DNA of 64,000 bases from AWTP1-13 sp963827545 (GCA_963827545.1 CAWHBI010000042.1:3112-67111), one strand, 5' to 3'. Shown: positions 46,190 through 55,236, counted from the first letter of the stretch. Translations and numbers: made by a program. The notes: generated by a model from the letters alone, not told the origin.

Positions 46190-47026
46190 ATGGCTCGTAC
46201 ATCGCACAGGGCCCAGCGATCCAACGTCACCGCCGTCGACCCCATCTGGGCGGAGGTGCGGCGTGAGGCGGAGCAGGTCATACGCGCCGAGCCTGCGCTC
46301 GGCGGCTTCATCTATGCGACGATCCTGAGCAAGGAGCGCCTCGAGGATGCGGTCTGCCACCGGCTGGCGCAGCGTCTGAACCATTCCGACGTCGATGCCG
46401 GTCTCATCAGCGAGACCTTCGAGCAGGTGCTCGCGGACCATCCTGAGCTGGGCCGCGCGTTCCGCGCCGATCTTGCCGCCGTTTACGACCGCGACCCGGC
46501 GTGCAGCCGCTACATCGAGCCGCTGCTCTATTTCAAGGGCTTCCATGCGCTCGTGACGCACCGCTTTGCGCATGAGCTCCTGAAGCAGGGTCGCCGTGAC
46601 TTCGCGCTCTACCTGCAGAGCCAGAGCTCGCGCATCTTTGCCGTCGACATCAACCCGGCGGCCCGCATCGGCATCGGCATCATGCTCGATCACGGTACCG
46701 GCATCGTCATCGGCGAGACGGCGGCGTTGGGCGACAATTGCTCGCTTCTGCAGGGCGTGACGCTCGGGGGCACGGGCAAGGAGACCGGCGACCGTCATCC
46801 CAAGATCGGCGCCTATGTGATGATCGGCGCCGGTGCCAAGGTGCTCGGCAACATCAAGGTCGGCGACTGCTGCCGTATTGCCTCGGGCAGTGTGGTGCTG
46901 AAGGACGTGCCGCCGCAGACCACGGTTGCAGGGGTACCAGCCAAGGTCGTCGGCCCCGCCGGCTGCCCCGAGCCCGCACGCGCCATGGACCAGCGCGTCG
47001 CGCCCGATGATTGCGGCTGCGGCTAG
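46190..47026 (+). CDS. cysE: Serine O-acetyltransferase
   Basis: A 278-residue CysE. The N-terminal helical domain (WAEVRREAEQVIRAEPALGG) and left-handed beta-helix hexapeptide repeats (DINPAARIGIGIMLDHGTGI, GGTGKETGDRHPKIGAYVMI) match the family. The C-terminal tail may interact with cysteine synthase. It acetylates serine in cysteine synthesis. The start MARTSHRAQR is preceded by AGGGAG. Followed closely by the DUF3126 gene. Confidence 0.95.
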   Translation: MARTSHRAQRSNVTAVDPIWAEVRREAEQVIRAEPALGGFIYATILSKERLEDAVCHRLAQRLNHSDVDAGLISETFEQVLADHPELGRAFRADLAAVYDRDPACSRYIEPLLYFKGFHALVTHRFAHELLKQGRRDFALYLQSQSSRIFAVDINPAARIGIGIMLDHGTGIVIGETAALGDNCSLLQGVTLGGTGKETGDRHPKIGAYVMIGAGAKVLGNIKVGDCCRIASGSVVLKDVPPQTTVAGVPAKVVGPAGCPEPARAMDQRVAPDDCGCG

Positions 47027-47036
47027 GAGTAGAGCG

Positions 47037-47252
47037 GTGGAACCTCAAGAGCTGGTCAAGGTTCAGACCTACCTGCGCAAGGTATTCGGCGCCAAGACCT
47101 TGTCCGTGCGCGCGCGCCCCAAGATCAAGGACTCCGCCGAGGTCTATGTCGGCGACGAGTTCATTGGCACCCTGACCCGCGAGGACGAGGACGGCGAGCT
47201 TTGCTACCAGTTCCAAATGGCCATCCTCGAGATGGATCTCGACGAGGCATGA
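47037..47252 (+). CDS. DUF3126 family protein
   Basis: A 71-residue protein beginning with GTG (EPQELVKVQTYLRKVFGAKT) and ending GELCYQFQMAILEMDLDEA. AGGAG lies a few bases upstream of the GTG, which fixes the start. DUF3126 proteins are short, alphaproteobacterial and uncharacterised, and are commonly found next to cysE, as here. Confidence 0.88.
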   Translation: MEPQELVKVQTYLRKVFGAKTLSVRARPKIKDSAEVYVGDEFIGTLTREDEDGELCYQFQMAILEMDLDEA

Positions 47253-47272
47253 TCTTCCGGAGATAGGCGCCA

Positions 47273-47812
47273 ATGGCGCTCTACCAGCTCGACGGCGACC
47301 GCATTGCGGTGCCGGCCAACGGCCGCTTCTGGGTGGCCGACAATGCCGTCGTGGTGGGCAAGGTAACGATCGGGGAAGACGCCAGCATCTGGTTCAATTC
47401 CGTCGTGCGTGGCGACAACGAGCCGATCGTGATCGGCGCCAGGGCCAACGTGCAGGACGGCTGCGTGCTCCACACCGATCCCGGCTTTCCGCTCGATATC
47501 GGGGCGGAGGCCACCATCGGGCACATGGTCATGCTGCATGGCTGCAGCATCGGCCGCGGTACGCTCATTGGCATCGGTGCGATCGTGCTGAATGGTGCCA
47601 GGATCGGCGAGGAATGCCTGATCGGTTCCGGCGCCCTGGTTCCTGAAGGCAAGGAAATCCCTGCGCGCTCCGTGGTGATGGGCGCGCCCGGCAAGATTAC
47701 CCGGCAGGTCACGGACAAAGACTTGGAAAGAATGCGGTGGGGTGTGGAGCTCTACGTGAGCAGGTGGCAGGCCTACGCCCGCTCGTTCAAGCTGCAGGCG
47801 GGCCCGGATTAG
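47273..47812 (+). CDS. Gamma-carbonic anhydrase-like protein
   Basis: A 179-residue hexapeptide-repeat protein of the gamma-CA/PaaY/YrdA group. Zn-ligand histidines appear in GCVLHTDPG and IGHMVMLHGCSIG, with WFNSVVRGDNEPIVIGARAN. Members either hydrate CO2 or act as structural or thioesterase-like proteins, and activity cannot be inferred. It follows the DUF3126 gene by 20 bp on the same strand. Length is typical. Confidence 0.9.
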   Translation: MALYQLDGDRIAVPANGRFWVADNAVVVGKVTIGEDASIWFNSVVRGDNEPIVIGARANVQDGCVLHTDPGFPLDIGAEATIGHMVMLHGCSIGRGTLIGIGAIVLNGARIGEECLIGSGALVPEGKEIPARSVVMGAPGKITRQVTDKDLERMRWGVELYVSRWQAYARSFKLQAGPD

Positions 47813-47851
47813 CGCGCATCTGGAAGCGGTGTCACCTGAAGAGGAATGCAG

Positions 47852-47888
47852 AAAAAAACGAGCCGGGCTGGTGTTCCAGTCCCGGCTC
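47852..47888 (-). terminator. Rho-independent terminator for the transglutaminase-like gene
   Basis: On the minus strand, GAGCCGGG pairs with CCCGGCTC, with an inner CTGG/CCAG pair and a four-base loop, and a run of seven T follows. It lies about 80 bp after the stop of the minus-strand transglutaminase-like gene. The plus-strand side has no T-run, so it acts mainly in the minus direction. Confidence 0.8.
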
Positions 47889-47970
47889 GGAGGGCAGGTC
47901 CGGTGTGGGCATGGCAGGGTGAGGGCTTCCCGGACCTGGTTCCTGTGACCGCTGCTGCAGCGCTTCCGAT

Positions 47971-48618
47971 CTAGCGGGACCTGCGCACCCCTGCAGATGG
48001 CATCGCCGAATTCATCTCTCGGGGATCAAGCGACATCCAGATGCGCGGGTTGAGATACGACTGGCGCATCACGAAGTCGTAGCGTGTGCGATGCCAGACC
48101 TTGATTTCATCGGTCTTGTTGTCGAGGATGAAGTCGCCCTGCAGGGTGCGCGCAGTGAGCACCGCGTGCCCCTCGCCCTTTTCGTCGCGCACCACGGTCA
48201 TCAGCAGTGCGCTTGCCGGCCAGCCCAAGGCCATCAGCCGCTTGCGCTTCATGAGCGCGTAGTCTTCGCAATCGCCCCTTGCGGCCGGGATGGTCCAATA
48301 GTCGGTCTGTCCGTAAAGCTCGATGTCCGTGACCGGCTCGATCTCGTGGTTGACCGTGCGGTTGACGGCGTCCAGCTCGGCGAGCCGCTCCCGCGAGGCG
48401 TGGAAGCGTTGCTCCTCCTGCCGACCTTGCGCGCACTCTTGGGGCACGCGCTCGCAGAACTGTACAAAGCCGTACGGTGGCTGCGAGAGGCCGAAGACCC
48501 GCATGAAGGGCGAAGCATAGTCCTGCCCTCGAGGCACTGTTGCCGGGTCGGCCAGGGCCGTGGCCGAAAGTGCCAGGGCTGCTGCCAGCCCCGCCAGAAA
48601 CCCTACGCTCGGCTTCAT
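47971..48618 (-). CDS. Transglutaminase-like cysteine protease (BTLCP, LapG-related)
   Basis: A 215-residue exported protein with signal peptide (LAGLAAALALSATALA, cut before DPATV). The catalytic triad is visible: Cys117 in ARGDCEDYALMK, His151 in GEGHAVLTAR and Asp166 in DFILDNKTD. The family (PF06035) includes LapG, the periplasmic protease controlled by c-di-GMP through LapD. A PilZ protein is encoded next door. No LapD or large adhesin gene is in view. The start at 48618 drops a non-conserved extension. Confidence 0.92.
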   Translation of the reverse strand: MKPSVGFLAGLAAALALSATALADPATVPRGQDYASPFMRVFGLSQPPYGFVQFCERVPQECAQGRQEEQRFHASRERLAELDAVNRTVNHEIEPVTDIELYGQTDYWTIPAARGDCEDYALMKRKRLMALGWPASALLMTVVRDEKGEGHAVLTARTLQGDFILDNKTDEIKVWHRTRYDFVMRQSYLNPRIWMSLDPREMNSAMPSAGVRRSR

Positions 48619-48762
48619 GCTAACCTCGTCACCCACCCGCCGCCACATTACCGAGGAGCTGCTCAGTTTCGCTGAGCCTTCGGTCCACAATTCGACGCAA
48701 CTTTTCTACGCGCTTGTTTCGAACTTCTGCTGGTTCCGTCACCGTCGCTTAACCATGACGCG

Positions 48763-49401
48763 TCAGCCGAAATGGCGCCTCAGCGTGTCTTGGTTCTGGT
48801 TGTCGATGAACTGGACGCCGAAGCCTTGCGCATGGTGCCGCATAACGCGGGCCCTCAGCTTGCCCAGGGTCACTTCCGTGCCGATCTCGGGCCGCGCCGG
48901 CGTGCCGATCGAGGCGCCGGAAATCGAGATGTCCAGCACACGGCAGGTGAGCTTGATCCCTTCCGCCAGCTCGAGCGATTGCAGCGCGTTTCCAGGCGGC
49001 GCGATGCGTTCGTGGCGCCGCCCTTCCGCTCCATCGAGCTCCGAGCGGTTGGCGAGCCAGGTCAGCTTGTCCGCGAGCTTTTCACGCCTATGCTTCGTAG
49101 CCACGATCTTGAAGGCAAATCCGCCCTCGAATTGTCGGGCAACCGTACCCTCGATGCCGCCGACCTGGTCGAAGTAGGCGACGATACGCTCGCCGGGCCC
49201 CATAGCAACGGCGGCCATGGGCCTGATCGCAGCTCCGCCGGCGGAAATGTCGATGAGCTTGCAGGGATACTCCTGCTTGTTCTCACGCATGAAGCGCCCG
49301 AGCAACTCGACGACGATGCGCTTGTGGCGGCGTCGGTCGGGAGCGACGCGGCTGAGGAGCCCGTGCGAGCGGCGAGCAAAGGTCGACGGGCTGCCGTGCA
49401 T
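48763..49401 (-). CDS. Protein with two PilZ domains
   Basis: A 212-residue protein containing two PilZ-like modules. The first has RRRHKRIVVELLGRF and DISAGGAAIRP. The second has RRHERIAPPG and DISISGASIGTPARPE. These are the RxxxR and (D/N)xSxxG elements that bind c-di-GMP. It is probably a cytoplasmic c-di-GMP effector. It lies on the same strand as, and upstream of, the transglutaminase-like protease. Which of the two domains binds ligand is not known. Confidence 0.88.
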   Translation of the reverse strand: MHGSPSTFARRSHGLLSRVAPDRRRHKRIVVELLGRFMRENKQEYPCKLIDISAGGAAIRPMAAVAMGPGERIVAYFDQVGGIEGTVARQFEGGFAFKIVATKHRREKLADKLTWLANRSELDGAEGRRHERIAPPGNALQSLELAEGIKLTCRVLDISISGASIGTPARPEIGTEVTLGKLRARVMRHHAQGFGVQFIDNQNQDTLRRHFG

Positions 49402-49553
49402 GGAGAGCCTGCGCGTCTTGTTGTGGGGCGGGCGAATGGCTCACTATGGCTGCCAGGGCCTTAATGAAGGCCTAATCCGTGCCCACGATTGGGACCAGCT
49501 CCCGCAAACTTTCAGAAATCATCCGAAAGGCGCGTGGCATGCGCAACGCCACG

Positions 49554-50174
49554 CTATTCCTTGTTGCGGCCGCCATCGAGGACACGAAAGCTGCGTCGTT
49601 CGTCTCCAACAACACGGACCTGTGAACCTGCGGGCAAAAATGGTGCGCGCCCTGTCCGCTCCACGAGCGCGTGCGGCCTTCCATCCGGCCAGATCTGCTC
49701 GTGCCGGATGAGGCGCTTGTCGGTCAGCTGCTCGTGGCCAAGCCAATGCGGCGTGGTCAGCGCAGTCATGGCGCCGATCACACGCTCCATGGCGTTGTTG
49801 GCGTGCGTGAGCGGCAGCAGGATCGCCTCCAGTTGCACGCGCCGCGTCGTGCCGGCACTGGCCTCGATGGTGAGAAGAGTGACAGCGCCCTGCTCGCAGG
49901 CAAAATCCAGGTGGCGTGCAAGGGCAGCACGATCTGGCTCGGCCCAGCCGTCGAGGATGTTGGTGCCACGCAGCTCGGCTCGAAATATTTCGCAAAGTCG
50001 CGTGCCCGCCAGCCGATAGCGGTAAGTGGCGGGATCTGTGCGCTCCAGCATGAAGGTCTCGGGCAAGATTGAGCCGATGCGGGCCGGCTCGATCTCTAGG
50101 CGCCGGGGAGCCACGCGGCCGGCGCGCAGCTCGTTCCAGTAGGCATAGAGCGTTTGTATCGTTCTTTGCTTCAT
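49554..50174 (-). CDS. PAS-domain protein (PAS_5/DUF1488-type small sensor)
   Basis: A 206-residue protein, MKQRTIQTLYAYWNELRAGR, then RLEIEPARIGSILPETFMLE and YRYRLAGTRLCEIFRAELRG. This matches the PF07310 PAS family abundant in Hyphomicrobiales. It has no kinase or cyclase domain and is of unknown role. The start is not strongly marked; an upstream frame to 50279 lacks conservation. The PilZ gene follows on the same strand. Confidence 0.82.
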   Translation of the reverse strand: MKQRTIQTLYAYWNELRAGRVAPRRLEIEPARIGSILPETFMLERTDPATYRYRLAGTRLCEIFRAELRGTNILDGWAEPDRAALARHLDFACEQGAVTLLTIEASAGTTRRVQLEAILLPLTHANNAMERVIGAMTALTTPHWLGHEQLTDKRLIRHEQIWPDGRPHALVERTGRAPFLPAGSQVRVVGDERRSFRVLDGGRNKE

Positions 50175-50440
50175 GCCACTCGTAGGCTCTGGTACCTGGC
50201 TGCTCGCCCCTGCCTGCGCGCCTCGTACTGCTCTCGGTTCGCCGTCTGTGCCGAAATGGGACAGGCACGCTGTGCGCAAGTTGCAGGAGGTTGATGAGCA
50301 CCCTTCGTGCCACGGTCCATGCTGCGAGGCCTCGCGGTCAGCGCGGCGCGCAGCTTAGTTGCCGTTAGGGTTTCTGCGCGCTCCTGAAGCCCGACCGTTG
50401 CGGGCTTAATCTTCCGTTAGGGTTGTCAGGGCGAGGCCGG

Positions 50441-51208
50441 GTGTGTAAGCGGGCGGGCAAGAACCTGGAGCACCTATTCCCCGTGAAGCAACGCCAACCG
50501 ATCTTGAATGCGCCGGGCGTCGTCGTGGGAATTCTGGGCATCTTTCTGGCGTTGCATCTCGCGCGCAGTCTGCTGCCCGAAGAGCAGGGAGCCTGGCTCA
50601 CCGTGTTGCTGGCTTTCATCCCGGCGCGCTTGGGCGGATCGGCGCGCGAGCTTCCCGGCGGCGAGGCTGCCTCCATCACTCAGTTTGTGACTCATCAGTT
50701 CCTGCATGGTGATATCACTCACCTGCTGATCAACTCGGCGTGGTTCCTCGCCTTTGGCACCTCGGTGGCGCGCCGCACCGGCCCGGTGCGCTTCGTGACC
50801 TTTTTTCTGCTGTGCGGCATCGCTGGCGCAGCGCTGTTCGCGTTCCTCAACGCCAGCGCGTCGAGCATCATGGTCGGCGCCTCGGGTGCCGTCTCCGGCC
50901 TCATGGGCGCGGCGATCCGCTTCCTGCTGCGGCCGCTGAGCGAGGGTGACGCCGACGGCATCGCCGGGAAGACGCGTCACCCGCCTCTGATGAGCCTGCG
51001 CGCCACGTTCGCCGACCGCCGGGTTTTGGCCGTCATGGCGGGTTGGACACTGCTCAACGTGCTGATGGCCTGGGGCGCTTCTGGGCTCGTGGACGGGATG
51101 AGCATAGCCTGGGAGGCTCACCTTGGTGGCTTCTACACCGGGCTTCTGACCTATGGTTTGTTTGATGACCCGCCGATCATTCATCATGATGTTGCGGTTG
51201 CGGAATAA
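50441..51208 (+). CDS. Rhomboid family intramembrane serine protease
   Basis: A protein of about 255 residues with six or seven membrane segments. The catalytic Ser is in VGASGAVSGLMG and the catalytic His in WEAHLGGFYTGLL. HGDITHLLINSAWFLAFG is the family's conserved loop 1 region with the His/Asn pair. No ATG fits. GTG 50441 has AGGGCGAGG upstream and is chosen; TTG 50423 and GTG 50483 are alternatives. The substrate is unknown. Confidence 0.87.
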   Translation: MCKRAGKNLEHLFPVKQRQPILNAPGVVVGILGIFLALHLARSLLPEEQGAWLTVLLAFIPARLGGSARELPGGEAASITQFVTHQFLHGDITHLLINSAWFLAFGTSVARRTGPVRFVTFFLLCGIAGAALFAFLNASASSIMVGASGAVSGLMGAAIRFLLRPLSEGDADGIAGKTRHPPLMSLRATFADRRVLAVMAGWTLLNVLMAWGASGLVDGMSIAWEAHLGGFYTGLLTYGLFDDPPIIHHDVAVAE

Positions 51209-51369
51209 GACCCTTGCGCGCCGTCCCGAAACCGGCCCACTATTAGACTAAAGACTGAGGCTGTAGGCAAAACGCAACTGCCCTGGTGGCGGGACCGTGG
51301 CGCAGAGCCGGGCGGTTTGGCCGCAAGGCGCCACGCCCCTCCAGCGGGCGCTACTGCCGGAGAACGTTC

Positions 51370-51801
51370 ATGAATGTTGCTGTGATCCTGAGACAAAAGG
51401 GCCGGGCGGTCACGACTGCGTCCCCGGCCGCAACACTGCTGGAAGTCGCCAACAAGCTGGCCGCCAAGCGTATCGGTGCCATCGTCGTGGTCGGCCCGCG
51501 CGGCGAGGTGGCCGGCATCATCTCCGAGCGCGACATCATTCGCGCTCTGGCCGAATCCGGGCCCGACAGCCTGACACGGCCGGTGTCGGAGTCCATGACC
51601 CGCCAGGTCGTCACCTGCCAGGAGACCGACACGCTCGATGAGCTCATGGCGATGATGACGGCACGGCGCTTCCGGCACCTGCCGGTGCTCACCGATGGCG
51701 CGCTAGTCGGCATCATCTCGATTGGCGACGTGGTCAAACATCACGTGGCGGAAGTGGAGATGGAAGCCACCGCGATGCGCGAGTACATCACGCAGAGCTG
51801 A
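51370..51801 (+). CDS. CBS-domain pair protein
   Basis: A 143-residue stand-alone CBS (Bateman) module: two CBS repeats (KRIGAIVVVGPRGEVAGIIS, then RRFRHLPVLTDGALVGIISI). Such proteins bind adenine nucleotides or similar ligands and regulate partners. ATG 51370 has GGAG eight bases upstream. A patatin gene lies next to it in convergent orientation. Confidence 0.9.
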   Translation: MNVAVILRQKGRAVTTASPAATLLEVANKLAAKRIGAIVVVGPRGEVAGIISERDIIRALAESGPDSLTRPVSESMTRQVVTCQETDTLDELMAMMTARRFRHLPVLTDGALVGIISIGDVVKHHVAEVEMEATAMREYITQS

Positions 51802-51926
51802 GGTGGATCCCGAGTGGGTGACGCCGCCGATCAGGCCGTGCGCGCCAGTACGGCGCCGGGCGTGCGGCGGGACGCGATCTCGCGCCGAATGTCATCGATC
51901 TCGCGCTTTGCGGCGACGATGCCGCA

Positions 51927-52781
51927 TTAAATCATCGCCTCGGCGCGATGGAAATCGAACAGGCCGAAGGTGGGCAGGCGCGGCGTGACGATGACATCGG
52001 GTGGATCGCCGGCAAGCCGGGAGCGGGCGATGCGGTCCTGCACGATGTTGAACGCTTCCATCATCACTCTCGAGATCCCCGGGCCGCTCTCGCTGCGCCC
52101 GAAGAATTGGCGCTGCAGCAACTTCTTGACGGCGCGACCGTTGCGGGAGAACACGCTCAGCTCTTCTGCCGGCGGTGCTGATGGGGGCGGAAGCGCGTCC
52201 ATGTGTGCCACCACAGTGCCCCGCCCGCTCGAGTCCGCATTGACGCTGACTGCGATCACGTAGCGGGCGCCCAGCGCCCGGCACACGGACACGGGGATCG
52301 GATTGACCAAGGCACCATCGAACAGCCAGCGGCCTTCGATGTTGACCGGCTTGAAGATGCCTGGCAGCGCGTAGGATGCGCGCATCGCATCGACGATCTG
52401 TCCCCGCGCCAGCCAAGTCTCATGGCCGGTGCCGATTTCGGTTGCCACAGCCACGAAACGCGTGGCGAGGGATTCGATCGCCACGCCCTTCAACCTGGCA
52501 TCGAGCACATCGTTCAGTCTCTGACCGTGGATCAGGCCCGAGCCTGCGAGATTGAAATCGAGAAAGCCCAGGACCTTGCGGCGCGTCAGACCGCGCGCAA
52601 AGTCTTCCAGCGCGTCGAGCTCTCCGGCGACGTAGCAACCGCCGACCACCGCGCCCATCGATGTCCCGGCGATGATGTCGGGATGAATGCCGGCCTCGTT
52701 CAAGGCGCGGATAACACCGATATGCGCCCATCCGCGCGCCGAACCGCCTCCGAGCGCCAGACCGATTTTGCAATCGCCCAT
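51927..52781 (-). CDS. Patatin-like phospholipase
   Basis: A 284-residue protein with the patatin Ser-Asp dyad: GTSMGA (Ser41) and DGALVNP (Asp155), with the oxyanion loop GGGSARG. It resembles the RssA/YlbK-type bacterial patatins that hydrolyse lipids. No signal peptide, so it is cytoplasmic or membrane-associated. ATG 52781 has a GGGG eight bases upstream; the frame continues to 52847 but adds an Arg-rich non-family stretch. Confidence 0.9.
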   Translation of the reverse strand: MGDCKIGLALGGGSARGWAHIGVIRALNEAGIHPDIIAGTSMGAVVGGCYVAGELDALEDFARGLTRRKVLGFLDFNLAGSGLIHGQRLNDVLDARLKGVAIESLATRFVAVATEIGTGHETWLARGQIVDAMRASYALPGIFKPVNIEGRWLFDGALVNPIPVSVCRALGARYVIAVSVNADSSGRGTVVAHMDALPPPSAPPAEELSVFSRNGRAVKKLLQRQFFGRSESGPGISRVMMEAFNIVQDRIARSRLAGDPPDVIVTPRLPTFGLFDFHRAEAMI

Positions 52782-52971
52782 CGCTGTACCCCGCCTAGAG
52801 CAAGCCCTGCGTCGGCGAGCTCTTGGAATGCCTCGTCCCCTGTGCAAAGCGTAGGGCGGAGGAATTAATCCACCCCTACGCTGGGGTTAATGCTGAACTA
52901 CGAGGCGTGCCACCGCGGCAATCATTTTGCTCCGGGGACAGCTTGAGCGACAGGAAACAGGGGAAAGAGGG

Positions 52972-53391
52972 TTAAGCGCGGGTCATCTGGAGCTTTGGCG
53001 ACGGCTTGGCCCCCAGGGGAACCGACCTGTAGAAACAGGAGCGCGCGCCCGTATGACAGGCTACTCCGTCGCCCTCGACCTGCGCTTTCAGCCACAGGAC
53101 ATCCTGGTCGCAGTCGGTGAGTATCTCCGCCACGCGCAAGACGTTGCCGCTGTCCTCGCCCTTCTTCCATAGCCGCCCGCGTGAGCGGCTCCAGAAGTGG
53201 CCAATGCGCGTTTCCAGGGTGAGGGCCAGCGCTTCCTCGTTCATCCATGCGAACATCAAGACGCCACCCTTCGCAGCGTCGGTCAGGATCGCGGGGATCA
53301 GGCCGTCTGCGTCGAACTTCGGCTGGAACGTCGAGCCGCGCTCGATGTCCTCGATCGTGCCACGGGGGGCAAACCGGGGGTCAGCAGCCAT
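52972..53391 (-). CDS. hisI: Phosphoribosyl-AMP cyclohydrolase
   Basis: A 139-residue HisI: FDADGLIPAILTDAAKGGVL, MFAWMNEEALALTLETRIGH, FWSRSRGRLWKKGEDSGNVL, DCDQDVLWLKAQVEGDGVAC and HTGARSCFYR, including the Asp and Cys metal ligands. It opens the ring of PR-AMP in histidine synthesis. It is the single-domain type with no HisE fusion. FolE, another zinc cyclohydrolase, is encoded directly upstream on the same strand. Confidence 0.97.
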   Translation of the reverse strand: MAADPRFAPRGTIEDIERGSTFQPKFDADGLIPAILTDAAKGGVLMFAWMNEEALALTLETRIGHFWSRSRGRLWKKGEDSGNVLRVAEILTDCDQDVLWLKAQVEGDGVACHTGARSCFYRSVPLGAKPSPKLQMTRA

Positions 53392-53428
53392 GAAAGCGGC
53401 CTCCTGGAAATGCGGCGGGCGACCGGCC

Positions 53429-54061
53429 TCAGCCGCGCGGACCGTGAACCATCTGCAGGAAACGGTCGCGATAGCTGGCCTCAGCCTCGAGCGTGCCGGT
53501 GAAACGCGTGGTGATGGTCTTGACGCCTGGCTGGCGCACTCCGCGCATGGACATGCACTGGTGCTCTGCCTCGATCAGAACCGCCACGCCCCGCGGGCCC
53601 AGCGCCGTCTCGATCGCATCGGCGATTTGTGCGGTGAGGGCCTCCTGCGTCTGCAGCCGCCTGGCAAAGATCTCGACGACACGCGCGATCTTGGAAATCC
53701 CCAGGATATGTCCGTTCGGCAGATAAGCGACGTGCGCGACCCCAATGAAGGGTGCCAAATGGTGCTCGCAGTGGCTCTGGACACGGATGTCGCGCAGCAT
53801 GACCAGGTCGTCGTAGCCGCCGGTCTCCTGGAAGGTCTTCGTCAGCACGTCGGCGGGATTGAGGCGATAGCCCGAAAAATACTCCTCGAACGCATCGGCG
53901 ACGCGGCTTGGTGTTTCGCGCAGCCCTTCGCGATCCGGATCGTCGCCTGTCCACGCGATCAGCGTGCGAACGGCCGCCTCCGCTTCTGCCCGCGAGGGCT
54001 TCTTGGGACTCGCCTGCGGCTTGACCGTCGCCGGGGCCCGTTTCGTCACGATGTCGTCCAT
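53429..54061 (-). CDS. folE: GTP cyclohydrolase I
   Basis: A 210-residue FolE: WTGDDPDREGLRETPSRVAD, IRVQSHCEHHLAPFIGVAHV with Zn-ligand Cys and His, and AEHQCMSMRGVRQPGVKTIT with the second Zn Cys. It makes dihydroneopterin triphosphate for folate synthesis. ATG 54061 (MDDIVTK) is chosen; a TTG three codons earlier is possible. Divergent from the IscU-like gene. Confidence 0.97.
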   Translation of the reverse strand: MDDIVTKRAPATVKPQASPKKPSRAEAEAAVRTLIAWTGDDPDREGLRETPSRVADAFEEYFSGYRLNPADVLTKTFQETGGYDDLVMLRDIRVQSHCEHHLAPFIGVAHVAYLPNGHILGISKIARVVEIFARRLQTQEALTAQIADAIETALGPRGVAVLIEAEHQCMSMRGVRQPGVKTITTRFTGTLEAEASYRDRFLQMVHGPRG

Positions 54062-54274
54062 GGGTTCCAATTACCGCTGGAGATCGCTGTTAAGGGGAGA
54101 ATGGTGCTGGCCGGGGCGTTTACCTGTAGGTGCCAGTGTTGAATTCCGCGCCCCCACGCGCGATATCGTCTCTGTATAGCCAGCCTTTGGGTTTCGGCCA
54201 GCGCCACGGTAGTATGGCCGATATAGTATGGCTGGCCGTGTGGAACAAGCAAAGCGCGAGGCTTCAGCGGACGC

Positions 54275-54754
54275 ATGACGCAGCTGAGCGAGATCTACAA
54301 CCAACGCATCCTGGAGCTGTCGGCCAATATACCCCGCGCTGACCGGCTGGGCGACGCGGATGCGACCGCCACCGCGCATTCCAAGTTGTGCGGGTCGACG
54401 GTTACCGTCGACCTCAAGCTGGCTGGAGACCGGGTAGCCGCCTATGGCCAGACCGTGAAGGCCTGTCTTTTGGGTCAGGCGGCGGCCTCGGTCATGGGCC
54501 ACAACATCCTGGGCAGCAGCGCCGACGAGTTGCGGGCGGTGGGAGCCGTCATGCGCAAGATGCTCAAGGCCAATGGGCCGCCTCCCACGGGACGTTGGGC
54601 CGACCTGGCCGTCCTCGAGCCGGTCAGGGATTACAAGGCGAGGCACGCTTCCACGCTGTTGGTCTTCGACGCTGTGGAAACGGCGCTCGCGTCTGCCGAA
54701 GCGAAGCACTCGGAAGCGGCCGGCACTGGGGTTGCGGAGGCGGCCCGCGCGTGA
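54275..54754 (+). CDS. IscU/NifU-like iron-sulfur cluster scaffold protein
   Basis: A 159-residue protein of the U-type scaffold fold: LSEIYNQRILELSANIPRAD, AHSKLCGSTVTVDLKL (first Cys), and VKACLLGQAAASVMGHN (second Cys). The third conserved Cys of IscU is not obvious, so cluster-binding is uncertain. This alphaproteobacterial subgroup is typically found next to yidD and hisI/folE, as here. The yidD start follows directly. Confidence 0.85.
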   Translation: MTQLSEIYNQRILELSANIPRADRLGDADATATAHSKLCGSTVTVDLKLAGDRVAAYGQTVKACLLGQAAASVMGHNILGSSADELRAVGAVMRKMLKANGPPPTGRWADLAVLEPVRDYKARHASTLLVFDAVETALASAEAKHSEAAGTGVAEAARA

Positions 54755-54765
54755 GGAGCGCAAGC

Positions 54766-55089
54766 GTGGTTCGGGTTGTGTCGCATGCCGCCAAGATTGT
54801 CGCCCAGGCGCCCATCCATGCCTACCGCTGGACGCTGAAGCCGTTGATGGGCATGGAATGCAGGCACTTGCCTACCTGCTCGGAATATGCGCTCGAAGCG
54901 ATAGAGCGCAACGGCGCCTGGCGCGGGAGCTGGCTGTCGCTGTCCCGCATATGCCGCTGCCATCCTTGGGGCACGCACGGCATCGACCCAGTGCCCGACA
55001 TCAGCCGCGTGCGCCATCCGCTCGCTCCCTGGCGTTACGGCCGCTGGCGGCTGCCTGCTGCGGCGGCGTCGAGGGCGACTGAACCCTAG
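54766..55089 (+). CDS. yidD: Membrane protein insertion efficiency factor YidD
   Basis: A protein of 107 residues with the YidD signature RHLPTCSEYALEAIERNGAW and SRICRCHPWGTHGIDPVP. It is a small membrane-associated protein that aids YidC-dependent insertion. GTG 54766 is preceded by GAGGAG at good spacing; GTG 54751 overlapping the previous stop is an alternative. Its stop codon TAG lies within the terminal CTAG of the adjacent palindromic element. Confidence 0.93.
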   Translation: MVRVVSHAAKIVAQAPIHAYRWTLKPLMGMECRHLPTCSEYALEAIERNGAWRGSWLSLSRICRCHPWGTHGIDPVPDISRVRHPLAPWRYGRWRLPAAAASRATEP

Positions 55090-55236
55090 AGCAGGATCGC
55101 TTCGGATTGAATCACCTTGCCTCGACTGCAACGTGGCGGCCGAAGCGTGAATCCTGCTCTACTTCTACAGTTTAGAGCGAGATTCACGTTCTTGATGTCA
55201 GCCGAAGCGCTTCCATCAAGAACGATCTCGCTCTAG
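55086..55236 (+). repeat. Dispersed two-hairpin palindromic element, copy 5
   Basis: A 151-bp unit bounded by CTAGAGCAGGATCGCTTCGG and ACGATCTCGCTCTAG. The second hairpin is diverged in its loop (ATGTCAGCCGAAGCGCTTCC) but keeps the paired arms. The first TAG is the stop codon of yidD. The element marks the junction between yidD and the TAXI/SEL1 cassettes. Confidence 0.9.

Noticed and set aside
52794..52804. CTAGAGCAAG near the patatin start as a sixth repeat copy
   Set aside because: Only the terminal ten bases match; no paired half follows, so it may be chance or a tiny remnant.
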